From Oscillospiraceae bacterium (GTDB taxonomy: Bacteria > Bacillota_A > Clostridia > Saccharofermentanales > Saccharofermentanaceae), in assembly GCA_902791885.1 (NCBI GenBank), contig CADAXO010000058.1:1-11074 (forward strand): 11,074 nt of DNA, written 5' to 3'. A program made the position numbers and the translations under genes. The notes under the pieces were generated by a model. It was not told the origin of the DNA. It did no database searches and saw only the letters and a program-made list of their open reading frames with translations. Below are positions 1-7,307 of the stretch, one piece after another; position 1 is the first letter of the stretch, and every line of letters starts with the position of its first letter.

Positions 1-1
1 T

Positions 2-674
2 TCAAGGCAGAAGCTCACGACGGATGAGCTGTTAAGGCTTGAAGAACAATACTATGCCGGAATGATGCAGAATCCGTCCGGTTACTATAAGAGCATTCCT
101 GTTATAAATGCTGCGGATATCGCGAATCTTATAGTGACTTACATAATTATCGGAACCGTTATTATCCTGCCTTTGCTTTTGTGGTTCGTCTTCCTGAAAG
201 GTATGGAGGCCAATCCCAAGATATTCACTACAGTCGGAATCACTCTTGCAGGGATCGGCGTATTGCTTTTCGTGAAGCTGATATTAAGGCTCACCGTAAA
301 GCAGCGTGTCTATTCGGAAACTGTCGATGCGGAATGTATCGGATACGCAAGATTCTTCGAGTCTGAAGGGGGAGAGCATTCGGGCCCGGGCGGACTTCCG
401 AGAGCATTCGGGCCCGGGCGGACTTCCGATGGTCTCTCCCGTGTTTTCTTACAGGTATGAGGGCAGCCTTTATACGTGCTGCTATGACGGCTTTGAAGTC
501 TCCAAAGACTGCTCCGTCGATATGGGGACTTTAAAGATCGATATTTGCCCGAAGCATCCTGAATCTGTTTATAACAGCCGTGCCCAGCAAAAGGACCTGA
601 TCATATTATTTGCGGTGGTTTTTCTCCTTGCGGGTATCGGGTTTACGGCCGCGGGTATGATGATTCCGGGTTAA
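2..674 (+). pseudogene. DUF3592-like membrane protein, 5' truncated by window, frameshifted
   Basis: The reading frame is open from the first bases of the window (encoding ...LTTDELLRLEEQYYAG...), so the start codon probably lies to the left; ATG 62 has no ribosome binding site and looks internal. Two hydrophobic helices (about 128-195 and 221-295) are followed by a polar domain of about 90 residues and a last helix just before the stop at 672-674 (LIILFAVVFLLAGIGFTAAG). The polar part, with a PVFSYRYEGSLYTC segment, resembles DUF3592-type domains, whose function is unknown. The frame breaks at a 28-bp tandem duplication: as written, translation runs into TGA at 458-460. Removing one repeat copy joins the two frames into GGEHSGPGGLPMVSPVFSYRYEG and one intact protein. 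The break is seen directly; the family call is from pattern memory. It ends 18 bases before pepT and may share its transcript. Confidence 0.7.
372..429 (+). repeat. 28-bp tandem duplication, two copies
   Basis: The 28-base unit beginning GAGAGCATTCGGGCCCGGGC occurs at 372-399 and again, without a mismatch, at 400-427; the match continues for two more bases to 429. The unit is GC-rich and holds the palindromes GGGCCC and CCCGGG. Because 28 is not a multiple of three, the extra copy shifts the frame of the surrounding membrane protein gene. The repeat is flanked by an inverted repeat, GGGAGAG at 370-376 and CTCTCCC at 434-440, which could fold into a hairpin and promote polymerase slippage. It could also be an assembly join in which a short overlap was kept twice. 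Confidence 0.95.
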
Positions 675-692
675 TTAATAAGAGGTGATGAT

Positions 693-1892
693 ATGGATCA
701 GCAGGAAGCTTTGGTTGAACGTTTCTTAAGATATGTGAAGATCGATACAAGGTCGGACGATGAGTCTGAAACTCATCCTTCTACAGCGAAACAAAGGGAT
801 CTCGCGAAGCTTCTCGCAAGCGAGCTGGAAGAACTGGGGCTTGCCGTCGATTATGACGAGGAACACTGCTACGTCTATGCGTATCTGGAGACTAATGATC
901 CGGAAGGTTCCGATGACATAGGATTCATCGCTCACGTTGATACATCGCCTGAGGTATCGGGAAAAGACGTTAAGCCGGTCATCATCCGTTCTTTCGACGG
1001 TCACGACGACCTTCTTGATCCTGAAGAATTTCCCGAGCTTAACAACCACGTCGGAGAGGATCTAATAAGGACTGACGGCACTACTTTGCTGGGCGCTGAC
1101 GACAAGGCGGGCATAGCCGAGATAATGGAGATGCTGTCTTATTTTCGAGCTAACCCTGATGTCATACACAGAGGTATCGCGGTAGCTTTCACATCCGACG
1201 AAGAGACGGGAAACGGAACGGAGTTTTTCGATCCCTCGAGGTTTCACGCGAAGCAGGCTTACACCGTAGACGGCGGCAAGTTCGGCGTGCTTGAATACGA
1301 GTGCTTTAACGCTGCCAAGGCGACGGTGGAGATCACAGGGAAAAGCGTTCACACAGGAAGCGCGAAAGGCGTTATGATCAACGCTTCCCGCGTGGCAAAC
1401 GAGTTTATAAATCTCATGCCGGAGGACGAGACTCCCGAGGCCACGGAAGGGTATGAGGGGTTCTATTATCTCGACAAGATCGTCTCGCAGTGCAGCAGCG
1501 CGAGGCTTGAGTTTCTGATAAGGGATCATGACCTTAATAAGTTTGAGGCTCGAAAAGAGTTCATGCGCAAGACAGCCGCGGCGGTAAACGAGCGCCACAG
1601 GGCGGAGCTTGTGAAGGTTACCATCGAGGACCAGTATCCCAACATGGCAATGTACCTTAAAGACCATATGGACCTCATAGAACACGCCGAAAATGCTGTG
1701 AGACACGCGGGCGGCATCCCTGTCAGCGAGCCCGTCAGAGGAGGTACGGACGGCGCCGTCTTAAGCTCCATGGGAATTCCCTGCCCGAACCTTTCCACGG
1801 GCGGCTACAACTACCACAGCAGATTCGAATATGCATCGATTCAGGAGATGTATAAGTCCCTTCAGACCGTAATTTTCCTGGCACAGCGGTAA
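693..1892 (+). CDS. pepT: Peptidase T (tripeptide aminopeptidase, M20B)
   Basis: Cytosolic zinc metallopeptidase that removes the N-terminal residue from tripeptides, recycling peptides taken up or released by protein turnover. The 399 residues match the usual PepT length. Family motifs appear in order: AHVDTSPEVSG (metal ligand H81, catalytic-site D83), LLGADDKAGIAEIM (bridging D136), SDEETGNG (E170 general base, E171 ligand), YTVDGG (D193), SVHTGSAKGVMINA of the dimerisation domain, and RGGTDGA...GGYNYHSRFE (H375 ligand). All expected metal and catalytic residues are present, so the enzyme should be active. The start is ATG 693, with AGAGGTG at 681-687 as ribosome binding site. No separate promoter is obvious in the 18-base gap behind the preceding membrane protein gene, so the two may be co-transcribed. 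No clear terminator follows. Confidence 0.96.
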   Translation: MDQQEALVERFLRYVKIDTRSDDESETHPSTAKQRDLAKLLASELEELGLAVDYDEEHCYVYAYLETNDPEGSDDIGFIAHVDTSPEVSGKDVKPVIIRSFDGHDDLLDPEEFPELNNHVGEDLIRTDGTTLLGADDKAGIAEIMEMLSYFRANPDVIHRGIAVAFTSDEETGNGTEFFDPSRFHAKQAYTVDGGKFGVLEYECFNAAKATVEITGKSVHTGSAKGVMINASRVANEFINLMPEDETPEATEGYEGFYYLDKIVSQCSSARLEFLIRDHDLNKFEARKEFMRKTAAAVNERHRAELVKVTIEDQYPNMAMYLKDHMDLIEHAENAVRHAGGIPVSEPVRGGTDGAVLSSMGIPCPNLSTGGYNYHSRFEYASIQEMYKSLQTVIFLAQR

Positions 1893-1927
1893 TTACCTAT
1901 ATTCTGCCCTAATTTATAATTAAATCT

Positions 1928-1936
1928 TGCTATAAT
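1928..1936 (+). promoter_or_regulatory. Extended -10 promoter of the solute-binding lipoprotein gene
   Basis: TGCTATAAT forms an extended -10 element (TG, one base, then a perfect TATAAT at 1931-1936) 36 bases before the ATG at 1973, in an AT-rich gap. No good -35 box lies at the usual distance, which suits an extended -10 promoter. A second TATAAT at 1915-1920 is a less likely alternative. Confidence 0.6.
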
Positions 1937-1972
1937 AAATTTTGGCAAAAATAAGAAAAAGGGGTAGACATT

Positions 1973-4375
1973 ATGAAAAAACCTTTAAAAGCAGCAGCTG
2001 TCGGCCTGACCGCTGCAATGATGATGTCTGTTGTAACTTCATGTTATACATCAGGCGGAAACGTTAATGTTATATCCGAGGATGATCCCTGGTATAACCT
2101 CACAGCTATCGAGATCGATCCCGGAATCAACAGGGACGATTACGAGTACGCATATAATGAATTCATTACCAAGCTTGACGATTACTATGTTTATGAAATG
2201 ACAGGTATTCTGAGACTTCCTGAGGATTTTGATTATGATCATGATGATTATTCCCAGTATGAAGTTGAGAACCTGAACTTCTTCGACCTTAACGGTAATC
2301 TTGTTGAATCTATTTCCGTTATGGATCACCTTAAGGAATACGATATCGAAGGCGTCATCTATATCAACGGTGTTGAGAAGATGGACGGTGAGTTAAGAGT
2401 TGACTTTATGACCTATGACATGACATCGGGTGACCAGACTACTTACCGTTGTACTGTAGATACTAATACTTTTGAGCTCAGTGCTCCCGAGACGGCCGGT
2501 GATTATGATTTTGTTGACCGTATGAGTGAAGACGGCAATGAAGAGAGTGCGGCAATCCTCGGATCATACACGATCAGAAAGTTCTGGATGTACGGCGGTG
2601 ACGAGCCTTCTTACGTTCTCGAAGTTATTGATGCTGATGATAACGTAACGGAGATCGATCTACGTGAAGAGTTCCCCAACCAGCCTATTTACGATATCCC
2701 TACCATCGTTGAGTATGGTGAGAACAAGGCTCTGATCTTCGCTAATTACGACGGCAAGAATCTCTTCTTCTCACTCGATTTCACAACTATGAAGGTCACA
2801 GATATCACAGATCAGATGTCATGGTTCAACAATGACACATCTGATGTATGTCAGGTTGAAGGAATGGGATCTGTCCTTATGGATGACTTGGGTCTCTACA
2901 CGATCGATTTTGAAGGTCAGAGCGTAGAATCCCTGTTCAACTTCTCGGATTCCAATGTAAATATCTACGATATCTCCTACTTTGTACCTATCGATGTAAC
3001 TGAGGATGAGGCTGTTTTCGCTGGTGAGGTCTACAGTGATAATCCTTCTGTTTACGGCGATGACAGCACATCATGGATCTACATCTTCAATAAGGCAGAT
3101 TCGAATCCCAACGCAGGTAAGACTGTTCTGAGCATCGCGGTAATCGATGATTATTCAAGAGCACTCTGCGGTGCAGTATGCCTCTTCAACGAGACTAATG
3201 ATACTTATTATCTGAAGTACAATGATTCTTATCGTCTTAACGATCAGATCGACCAGGATTACGATACAGACGAAGAGTATGAGCTTGCATCCGATAAGGC
3301 ATCTGCCGAGCTCGGTAACAGACTCTCTATCGACCTTATGTCCGGAACAGGTCCCGATATCATCATCGATGCCGCTACCTTCGGTATGCTGAATGATGAC
3401 GATTATCTCCTTAACCTGTCGGAATACGTGTCAACAAATTACGGATCTGACCGTTATTTCAGCAACGTTTTCGATGCTGCTAATATCGACGGCGAGCTTT
3501 ATCAGCTTCCTTTGTCTTTCAATATTACAGGCATCGCGGCTCCCGCTTCTTATGTAGAGGACGGACAGATAGGTTTCACTTTCGAGCAGTTCAGCGATTT
3601 TATTGACAATGAATGTAACGGACAGAACCCGATCTCCGGCGGCAAGCTCTCCCTGTTTATCACAGCTCTTAACTGTATGCAGGATCTCGTAATTACAGGC
3701 GATACCGTTAATTACGATACTGAGGCTTTCCGTGCTCTTGCAGAGTACGTTGCCGAGAACGTTAACGATGAGCTTGTTGTCAGCGAAGATGATTCCTACG
3801 ATGGCATGAGTTCTGATGAAGGCCCTTCACTTGTATATATCACAGAGGTAGTTGACTACTATAACTACATTCTCAAGGACGATAATGTTCTTCTCGGAGT
3901 ACCTTCCTACGACGGAAGAGGACCTATCATCTACGGTGAGGGTTCTGTTGCAGTATCTGCCAACTCCGCTTCCGAAGAAGGCTGTATGCAGTTCGTAGAT
4001 CTCCTTATGGGCGATGAGGTTCAGGAGATGTTCGGTATGAATTACGGAATCCCTGTAAACAGAGCAGCATTCAACAGCGTAGGATCGAAGCTTATCGATG
4101 CTCAGAATGCAACGCTGCAGGAGCTCCTGAGATACTACGATGAGGATATGCTCAGAATGTACGGCTATACCACAGACATCATGGATGAGGAAGGAATCGC
4201 AGACTTCGCAGCTATGATCGAGACACTCTCCGGATGGTACACGAACGACGGTGCGATCAACGCCATCATCAGAGAAGAGATGCCTGCTTACTTCGAGGGC
4301 CAGAAGACTCTTGATCAGGTTATCCCGGTAGTAGAGGACAGAGTCCAGACTATCCTTAACGAGAGACTCGGATAA
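1973..4375 (+). CDS. Large lipoprotein with C-terminal extracellular solute-binding domain
   Basis: An 800-residue exported lipoprotein. The signal peptide ends in the lipobox VTSC, so C24 would be lipidated and the protein anchored outside the membrane. Residues about 383-800 look like a family 1 ABC solute-binding protein (sugar or peptide type): the domain opens with KTVLSIAVIDDY, MSGTGPDIIIDA follows near residue 456, then DGELYQLPLSFNITGIAA, and late GEGSVAVSANSASEEGCMQF. Residues about 50-380 are an extra acidic, beta-strand-rich region; repeated strand-turn patterns such as ALIFANYDGKNLFFSLDF hint at a propeller-like fold, which is inference. No permease or ATPase gene is nearby, so transport, if any, needs partners elsewhere; a sensing or surface-binding role is equally possible. 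ATG 1973 follows AAGGGG at 1959-1964. The gene has its own promoter and terminator, so it appears to be a single-gene transcript. The substrate cannot be told. Confidence 0.85.
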   Translation: MKKPLKAAAVGLTAAMMMSVVTSCYTSGGNVNVISEDDPWYNLTAIEIDPGINRDDYEYAYNEFITKLDDYYVYEMTGILRLPEDFDYDHDDYSQYEVENLNFFDLNGNLVESISVMDHLKEYDIEGVIYINGVEKMDGELRVDFMTYDMTSGDQTTYRCTVDTNTFELSAPETAGDYDFVDRMSEDGNEESAAILGSYTIRKFWMYGGDEPSYVLEVIDADDNVTEIDLREEFPNQPIYDIPTIVEYGENKALIFANYDGKNLFFSLDFTTMKVTDITDQMSWFNNDTSDVCQVEGMGSVLMDDLGLYTIDFEGQSVESLFNFSDSNVNIYDISYFVPIDVTEDEAVFAGEVYSDNPSVYGDDSTSWIYIFNKADSNPNAGKTVLSIAVIDDYSRALCGAVCLFNETNDTYYLKYNDSYRLNDQIDQDYDTDEEYELASDKASAELGNRLSIDLMSGTGPDIIIDAATFGMLNDDDYLLNLSEYVSTNYGSDRYFSNVFDAANIDGELYQLPLSFNITGIAAPASYVEDGQIGFTFEQFSDFIDNECNGQNPISGGKLSLFITALNCMQDLVITGDTVNYDTEAFRALAEYVAENVNDELVVSEDDSYDGMSSDEGPSLVYITEVVDYYNYILKDDNVLLGVPSYDGRGPIIYGEGSVAVSANSASEEGCMQFVDLLMGDEVQEMFGMNYGIPVNRAAFNSVGSKLIDAQNATLQELLRYYDEDMLRMYGYTTDIMDEEGIADFAAMIETLSGWYTNDGAINAIIREEMPAYFEGQKTLDQVIPVVEDRVQTILNERLG

Positions 4376-4399
4376 GGACGGATCACATCAATAACAATG

Positions 4400-4430
4400 A
4401 GGGCTGTCTCACAACGAGGCGGCCCTTTAT
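4400..4430 (+). terminator. Rho-independent terminator after the solute-binding lipoprotein gene
   Basis: AGGGCTGTCTC (4400-4410) pairs with GAGGCGGCCCT (4416-4426) as an 11-bp stem with two G-U pairs and an ACAAC loop, 24 bases after the stop codon. The following T run is short (CTTTAT), so termination strength is uncertain. Confidence 0.75.
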
Positions 4431-4444
4431 GTTGTCTAAATTTG

Positions 4445-4473
4445 TTGAGAACGGTTACCGCTTATTTTATAAT
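4445..4473 (+). promoter_or_regulatory. SigA-type promoter of the GLUG-like lipoprotein gene
   Basis: TTGAGA (4445-4450) and a perfect TATAAT (4468-4473) are separated by exactly 17 bases. This is the best consensus promoter in the window, placed 33 bases before the ATG at 4507 and just after the preceding terminator. Confidence 0.85.
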
Positions 4474-4506
4474 CAGGCTATATCTTATTCTTAGGGGGAT
4501 AGAAAT

Positions 4507-5454
4507 ATGAAAAGAACAGGGGTAGTCTGCCTGTTATTGGCAGCGTCATTGATGGCAGTATCATGCGGACAGACAGAGGAGACCGAACCTTCAGCAACAA
4601 CTTCACAGGAGACATATCAGGAGCAGCTGACCATCATCTCTCCGGAGACTGAAGAAACGGCTGAAGAGGCTGAGCCGACAGGACCTGTCGAATTGACAGT
4701 CGATAACTTCTTTGAGACCGATCCTGCGATCTCCGAATACGGAATGAGCGGAAACTGCGGAGACATCATTGATCTTGTTAATCTCGATTATCTCAATCAG
4801 GATCTTGATGAGGTCTTCGTTGTTGACAGTATCGAGGATCTGGCATCGGTTACTTATCTTGTTAATGCGTATCCGAGGATCGATGAGGACGGCGACGGAG
4901 AGCTTGATATTCCGTTCATAAAGATCGATCTGGTAAACGATATCGACCTTACGGGATATAACTGGGTACCGATGGGAACTTATGTGGACTATGATACCGA
5001 CTGCATGTCCTTTACCGGAATCTTCGCCGGCAACGGACATACCATCGCGGGACTTACAATCAATAACGGCGATGACATGGCGGGCTTCTTCGGACAGATC
5101 ATCTACTCGACCGTTATCGGCCTTAATGTTCAGGATGCAATAGTCGGAGGCGTATTCTCGGGTATCATCTCAGGCTATAACGGGGCAACGAACTTTATCG
5201 ACTGTCATGCAAGCGGTGCTCTTCCTGACAACTTTGATGAAGGTGCTGCGACTTTCAATGCCCATACAAGTATGTCGAGCAACAGATTCATCGACTGTTC
5301 AGTATCGGTTGTTAATGCTTCCGGTGATCTTTGTGAGGAGACCTTCACCGTTAACCAGTATGATGAAGGCGCAGGCAATGCACTTTATGAGATGTTCGAT
5401 CCCGAGCGTGACGGTATCTACGATTACACTCAGGATTACTTCTTCGAGCGCTGA
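4507..5454 (+). CDS. Acidic surface lipoprotein with GLUG/beta-helix-like domain
   Basis: A 315-residue lipoprotein of unknown function. The signal peptide ends in AVSC (C20, lipidation site), followed by a Thr/Glu/Ser-rich tether to about residue 60. Residues 126-134 (DEDGDGELD) match the start of an EF-hand-type calcium loop, though the usual acidic residue at loop position 12 is F here. From about 138 the pattern NDIDLTGYNWVPMG, then FTGIFAGNGHTIAGLTI (169-185) and AGFFGQI, is typical of GLUG-motif proteins, in which such rungs form a right-handed beta-helix; two further rungs begin FIDC at 230 and 261. These domains occur in surface-displayed and adhesion or carbohydrate-binding proteins, but no enzymatic site is visible. 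The start is ATG 4507 with GGGGGAT at 4494-4500. It has its own promoter and a terminator shared with the convergent gene. Confidence 0.85.
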   Translation: MKRTGVVCLLLAASLMAVSCGQTEETEPSATTSQETYQEQLTIISPETEETAEEAEPTGPVELTVDNFFETDPAISEYGMSGNCGDIIDLVNLDYLNQDLDEVFVVDSIEDLASVTYLVNAYPRIDEDGDGELDIPFIKIDLVNDIDLTGYNWVPMGTYVDYDTDCMSFTGIFAGNGHTIAGLTINNGDDMAGFFGQIIYSTVIGLNVQDAIVGGVFSGIISGYNGATNFIDCHASGALPDNFDEGAATFNAHTSMSSNRFIDCSVSVVNASGDLCEETFTVNQYDEGAGNALYEMFDPERDGIYDYTQDYFFER

Positions 5455-5481
5455 CGGAAAGTTTATATTCAACAAATAAAT

Positions 5482-5507
5482 AAGGGGCGGCTTTGAAGCT
5501 GCCCCTT
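5482..5507. terminator. Bidirectional terminator between convergent genes
   Basis: AAGGGGCGGC (5482-5491) pairs with GCTGCCCCTT (5498-5507), a 10-bp stem with one G-U pair and a TTTGAA loop. It lies between the end of the plus-strand lipoprotein gene (5454) and the end of the minus-strand gene (5537). Read on the minus strand it is followed by TTATTTATTTG, a good T-rich tail; on the plus strand the tail TTACATTATG is weaker. Confidence 0.85.
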
Positions 5508-5536
5508 ACATTATGCTGAGAATACTGACTAACAGA

Positions 5537-6364
5537 TTATGCGTCGATGCCGTAGTATGCGCAGATGCTGTGCCACTGATCAAGAGATGAGAATGTATCT
5601 GCGATCTGCTGTCTTGTGGATGCACCGGAATTGATTGCATTTGCCCAGTTGGCAAGACCTGCGGGATCCGGATCTCTGTCGAGGAATGTTCTGTAAAGAA
5701 CGGATACATACTGCTCTGTTGAGAGATTTCTCGATGTGAATTCAGCGGAGCTTAACATCGAATTGATGATGTCATTAGCCGTGTACTGACCGCTGATGAT
5801 GCCGTTTACCCATACTGCCTTTTCCTGGTTGGTGGCGCTTCTGGCGAAGATGCTCATATAGAGTCTGTCGACGAAGTTGTTAACGACGAGTACTCTGATC
5901 ATCTGGCCGGGAAGGTTACGGTTGGTCGAATAGATCGTTGCTACCGAGTCTGCCGTTGCCTGTGATAATGGAAGTGCGTTTGTGCTGTTGTAAGCTGCTG
6001 TTCCTGATACATAATCGGGAGCACGGCTTGTATCTGAAGGGATTCCTGCAAGTGTAGCTTCTGCTACCTCGAGCTGGATCCTTAATCCTGAGAGTGCCTG
6101 GTCGAGACCGTATTTACTCTCGAGAGCATAATACGCATTCGTACGTGCCGTATCGAGTGCTACATATACGTCCGCAGGTATCTCGTTATAATGCATCGAA
6201 AGGAAGGCACTTGCCGAGTCGTAGTAGTCTGCTACCGCAGCGTATGTTGAATCACTGTAGCTGTCATCTGCTCTTACCGGAGCCTTTGCCAAAGCGAATG
6301 TAAGCGCCATGGAGACTGTGATAACCGCTGCAAAAGCCTTAAATCCCAATCGTGTCCTGTTCAT
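5537..6364 (-). CDS. Secreted DUF4214-domain protein
   Basis: A 275-residue exported protein. Residues 1-32 form a signal peptide (positive MNRTRLGFK, hydrophobic core, likely signal peptidase I cleavage after VRA at 32). There is no lipobox, so it should be secreted or held by other means. Residues about 35-105 look helical. The C-terminal half holds two tandem DUF4214-type units: FVDRLYMSIFAR...SSAEF (164-209) and YVSVLYRTFLDRDPDPAG (219-236) running on through W240. DUF4214 is found in many secreted bacterial proteins, often beside enzymatic or surface domains; its function is not established. The start at 6364 is supported by AAAAGGAGGA (6371-6380), six bases upstream. It is transcribed divergently from the cystatin-like lipoprotein gene and converges on the GLUG-like gene. 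Confidence 0.9.
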   Translation of the reverse strand: MNRTRLGFKAFAAVITVSMALTFALAKAPVRADDSYSDSTYAAVADYYDSASAFLSMHYNEIPADVYVALDTARTNAYYALESKYGLDQALSGLRIQLEVAEATLAGIPSDTSRAPDYVSGTAAYNSTNALPLSQATADSVATIYSTNRNLPGQMIRVLVVNNFVDRLYMSIFARSATNQEKAVWVNGIISGQYTANDIINSMLSSAEFTSRNLSTEQYVSVLYRTFLDRDPDPAGLANWANAINSGASTRQQIADTFSSLDQWHSICAYYGIDA

Positions 6365-6413
6365 AAAATTTCCTCCTTTTCCGGATGAGCTTTTCTGCTC
6401 TTTCTACATTTTC

Positions 6414-6419
6414 ATTATA
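6414..6419 (-). promoter_or_regulatory. Probable -10 box of the DUF4214 gene
   Basis: On the minus strand this reads TATAAT, about 50 bases before the start codon at 6364. No convincing -35 hexamer is found at 16-18 bases; TTCATT (6438-6443) at 18 is the nearest candidate, so only the -10 box is claimed. Confidence 0.45.
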
Positions 6420-6426
6420 AAAACCA

Positions 6427-6481
6427 CTTGAAACAGCAATGAAAACAATGGTTTAAACAAATGTAAACACTGCTTTCAAAG
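6427..6481. promoter_or_regulatory. Imperfect dyad, possible operator, in the divergent promoter region
   Basis: An imperfect inverted repeat has outer arms CTTGAAACAGCA (6427-6438) and TGCTTTCAAAG (6471-6481) and a perfect central palindrome GTTTAAAC (6451-6458). Outer and inner elements share the centre near 6454. It sits between the -10 boxes of the minus-strand DUF4214 gene and the plus-strand lipoprotein gene, where one regulator could control both. The symmetry is visible; the regulatory role is inferred. Confidence 0.35.
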
Positions 6482-6494
6482 GAACGGGTTATTG

Positions 6495-6500
6495 TATAAT
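6495..6500 (+). promoter_or_regulatory. Probable -10 box of the cystatin-like lipoprotein gene
   Basis: TATAAT, 25 bases before the ATG at 6526. The -35 region is poor (TTTCAA at 6474-6479 is at 15 bases), so the promoter may need an activator or be weak. Confidence 0.5.
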
Positions 6501-6525
6501 CAACGATATGAAAGGGGGGATAAAA

Positions 6526-7275
6526 ATGAAGAAATTTACATCGATTATCCTTACATTAGCTCTCGCTATGTCGGTCGCAGCATGTGCAAATACAACAGCT
6601 GAGACTTCTGCAACAGCAACAGAAACGGCAGTAAGCGAGACAGCACAAGCAACATCTGAAGCTGCAGAGACTGAAGAAGCTTCACAGGCAACAGATGACA
6701 CAGAACTCGCAGATCCTACTGAACCTGATTCCACAGATGAGGGAACAGCTCCCGATCCGTCAGATCCATACAGCTACCTTGATACAGCTATGGAAGGTAT
6801 CGTAGGCGCTAACTACACACCTATCCTTTATCTCGGATCCCATCAGGAGAACGGAACGATCTTCTCTTATTTCTGCAGATCACAGGTCGTTTCTCCCGAT
6901 GCTCCTGCCGCTTGGGCGGTTGTACGTGTCCTTGATGATGGAAACGGCAATGTTACTTTGGACAGCGTAGAGTTCCCTGATTACGGCGGTATCGCAGGCG
7001 GCAACGCACTTACTGAAGGTACCGGAACACAGGAAGGCGCTGTAGGCGCATGGGAGTTGACTTCCGAGATGTCACTCGGACCCGATGCTACTGAGGTTTT
7101 CGAGGCTGCCAATACAGGTTATGAGGCAGTAGGTCTTCTTGCTACACAGATTGTTGCAGGACAGAATTACTGCTTCCTCTGCAACGACAGTAACGGCGGC
7201 TGGGCTTTCGTTATCGTTTACTTCGACCTGCAGGGCAATTCCACTATGGCGGGAAGCGCATCCTTCACTGCATAA
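6526..7275 (+). CDS. Lipoprotein with two tandem cystatin-like repeats
   Basis: A 249-residue lipoprotein. The signal peptide ends in VAAC (C20), followed by a low-complexity Thr/Ser/Glu/Ala tether to about residue 80. The folded part contains two related units that align without gaps over 21 residues, Y97-C117 and Y199-C219. The second carries QIVAG at 208-212, the QxVxG signature of cystatin protease inhibitors, followed by NYCFLC; the first has HQENG at the same place. Each unit goes on to a WAxVxV strand (W130, W226) and a GN turn. A cystatin-like fold is therefore likely, but protease inhibition is not shown, since bacterial proteins of this look have no established role. ATG 6526 is chosen over the in-frame ATG 6508 because GGGGGGA (6514-6520) lies at the right distance only for 6526, and that start gives a normal MKK signal peptide. 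The gene stands alone, with its own terminator. Confidence 0.82.
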   Translation: MKKFTSIILTLALAMSVAACANTTAETSATATETAVSETAQATSEAAETEEASQATDDTELADPTEPDSTDEGTAPDPSDPYSYLDTAMEGIVGANYTPILYLGSHQENGTIFSYFCRSQVVSPDAPAAWAVVRVLDDGNGNVTLDSVEFPDYGGIAGGNALTEGTGTQEGAVGAWELTSEMSLGPDATEVFEAANTGYEAVGLLATQIVAGQNYCFLCNDSNGGWAFVIVYFDLQGNSTMAGSASFTA

Positions 7276-7307
7276 GAAGGCAAACTGACGAAGTTTAACT
7301 ATGTTAC

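Noticed and set aside
62..64. ATG 62 as the start of the first membrane protein gene
   Set aside because: The frame is open and protein-like back to base 2, and no ribosome binding site precedes 62; the true start is likely left of the window.
1062..1706. Long open frame on the minus strand inside pepT
   Set aside because: It is opposite a gene with all catalytic motifs, has no ribosome binding site or family resemblance, and is explained by the codon pattern of pepT.
1888..1897. Palindrome GGTAATTACC at the pepT stop as a terminator
   Set aside because: The stem is only five bases with no loop and no T run; a chance palindrome is more likely.
5207..5479. Plus-strand open frame overlapping the end of the GLUG-like gene
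   Set aside because: It is out of frame with a convincing gene, has no ribosome binding site and has no recognisable domain.
6508..6510. ATG 6508 as the start of the cystatin-like lipoprotein
   Set aside because: The GGGGGGA ribosome binding site lies inside that extension and is correctly spaced only for ATG 6526, which also gives a normal signal peptide.
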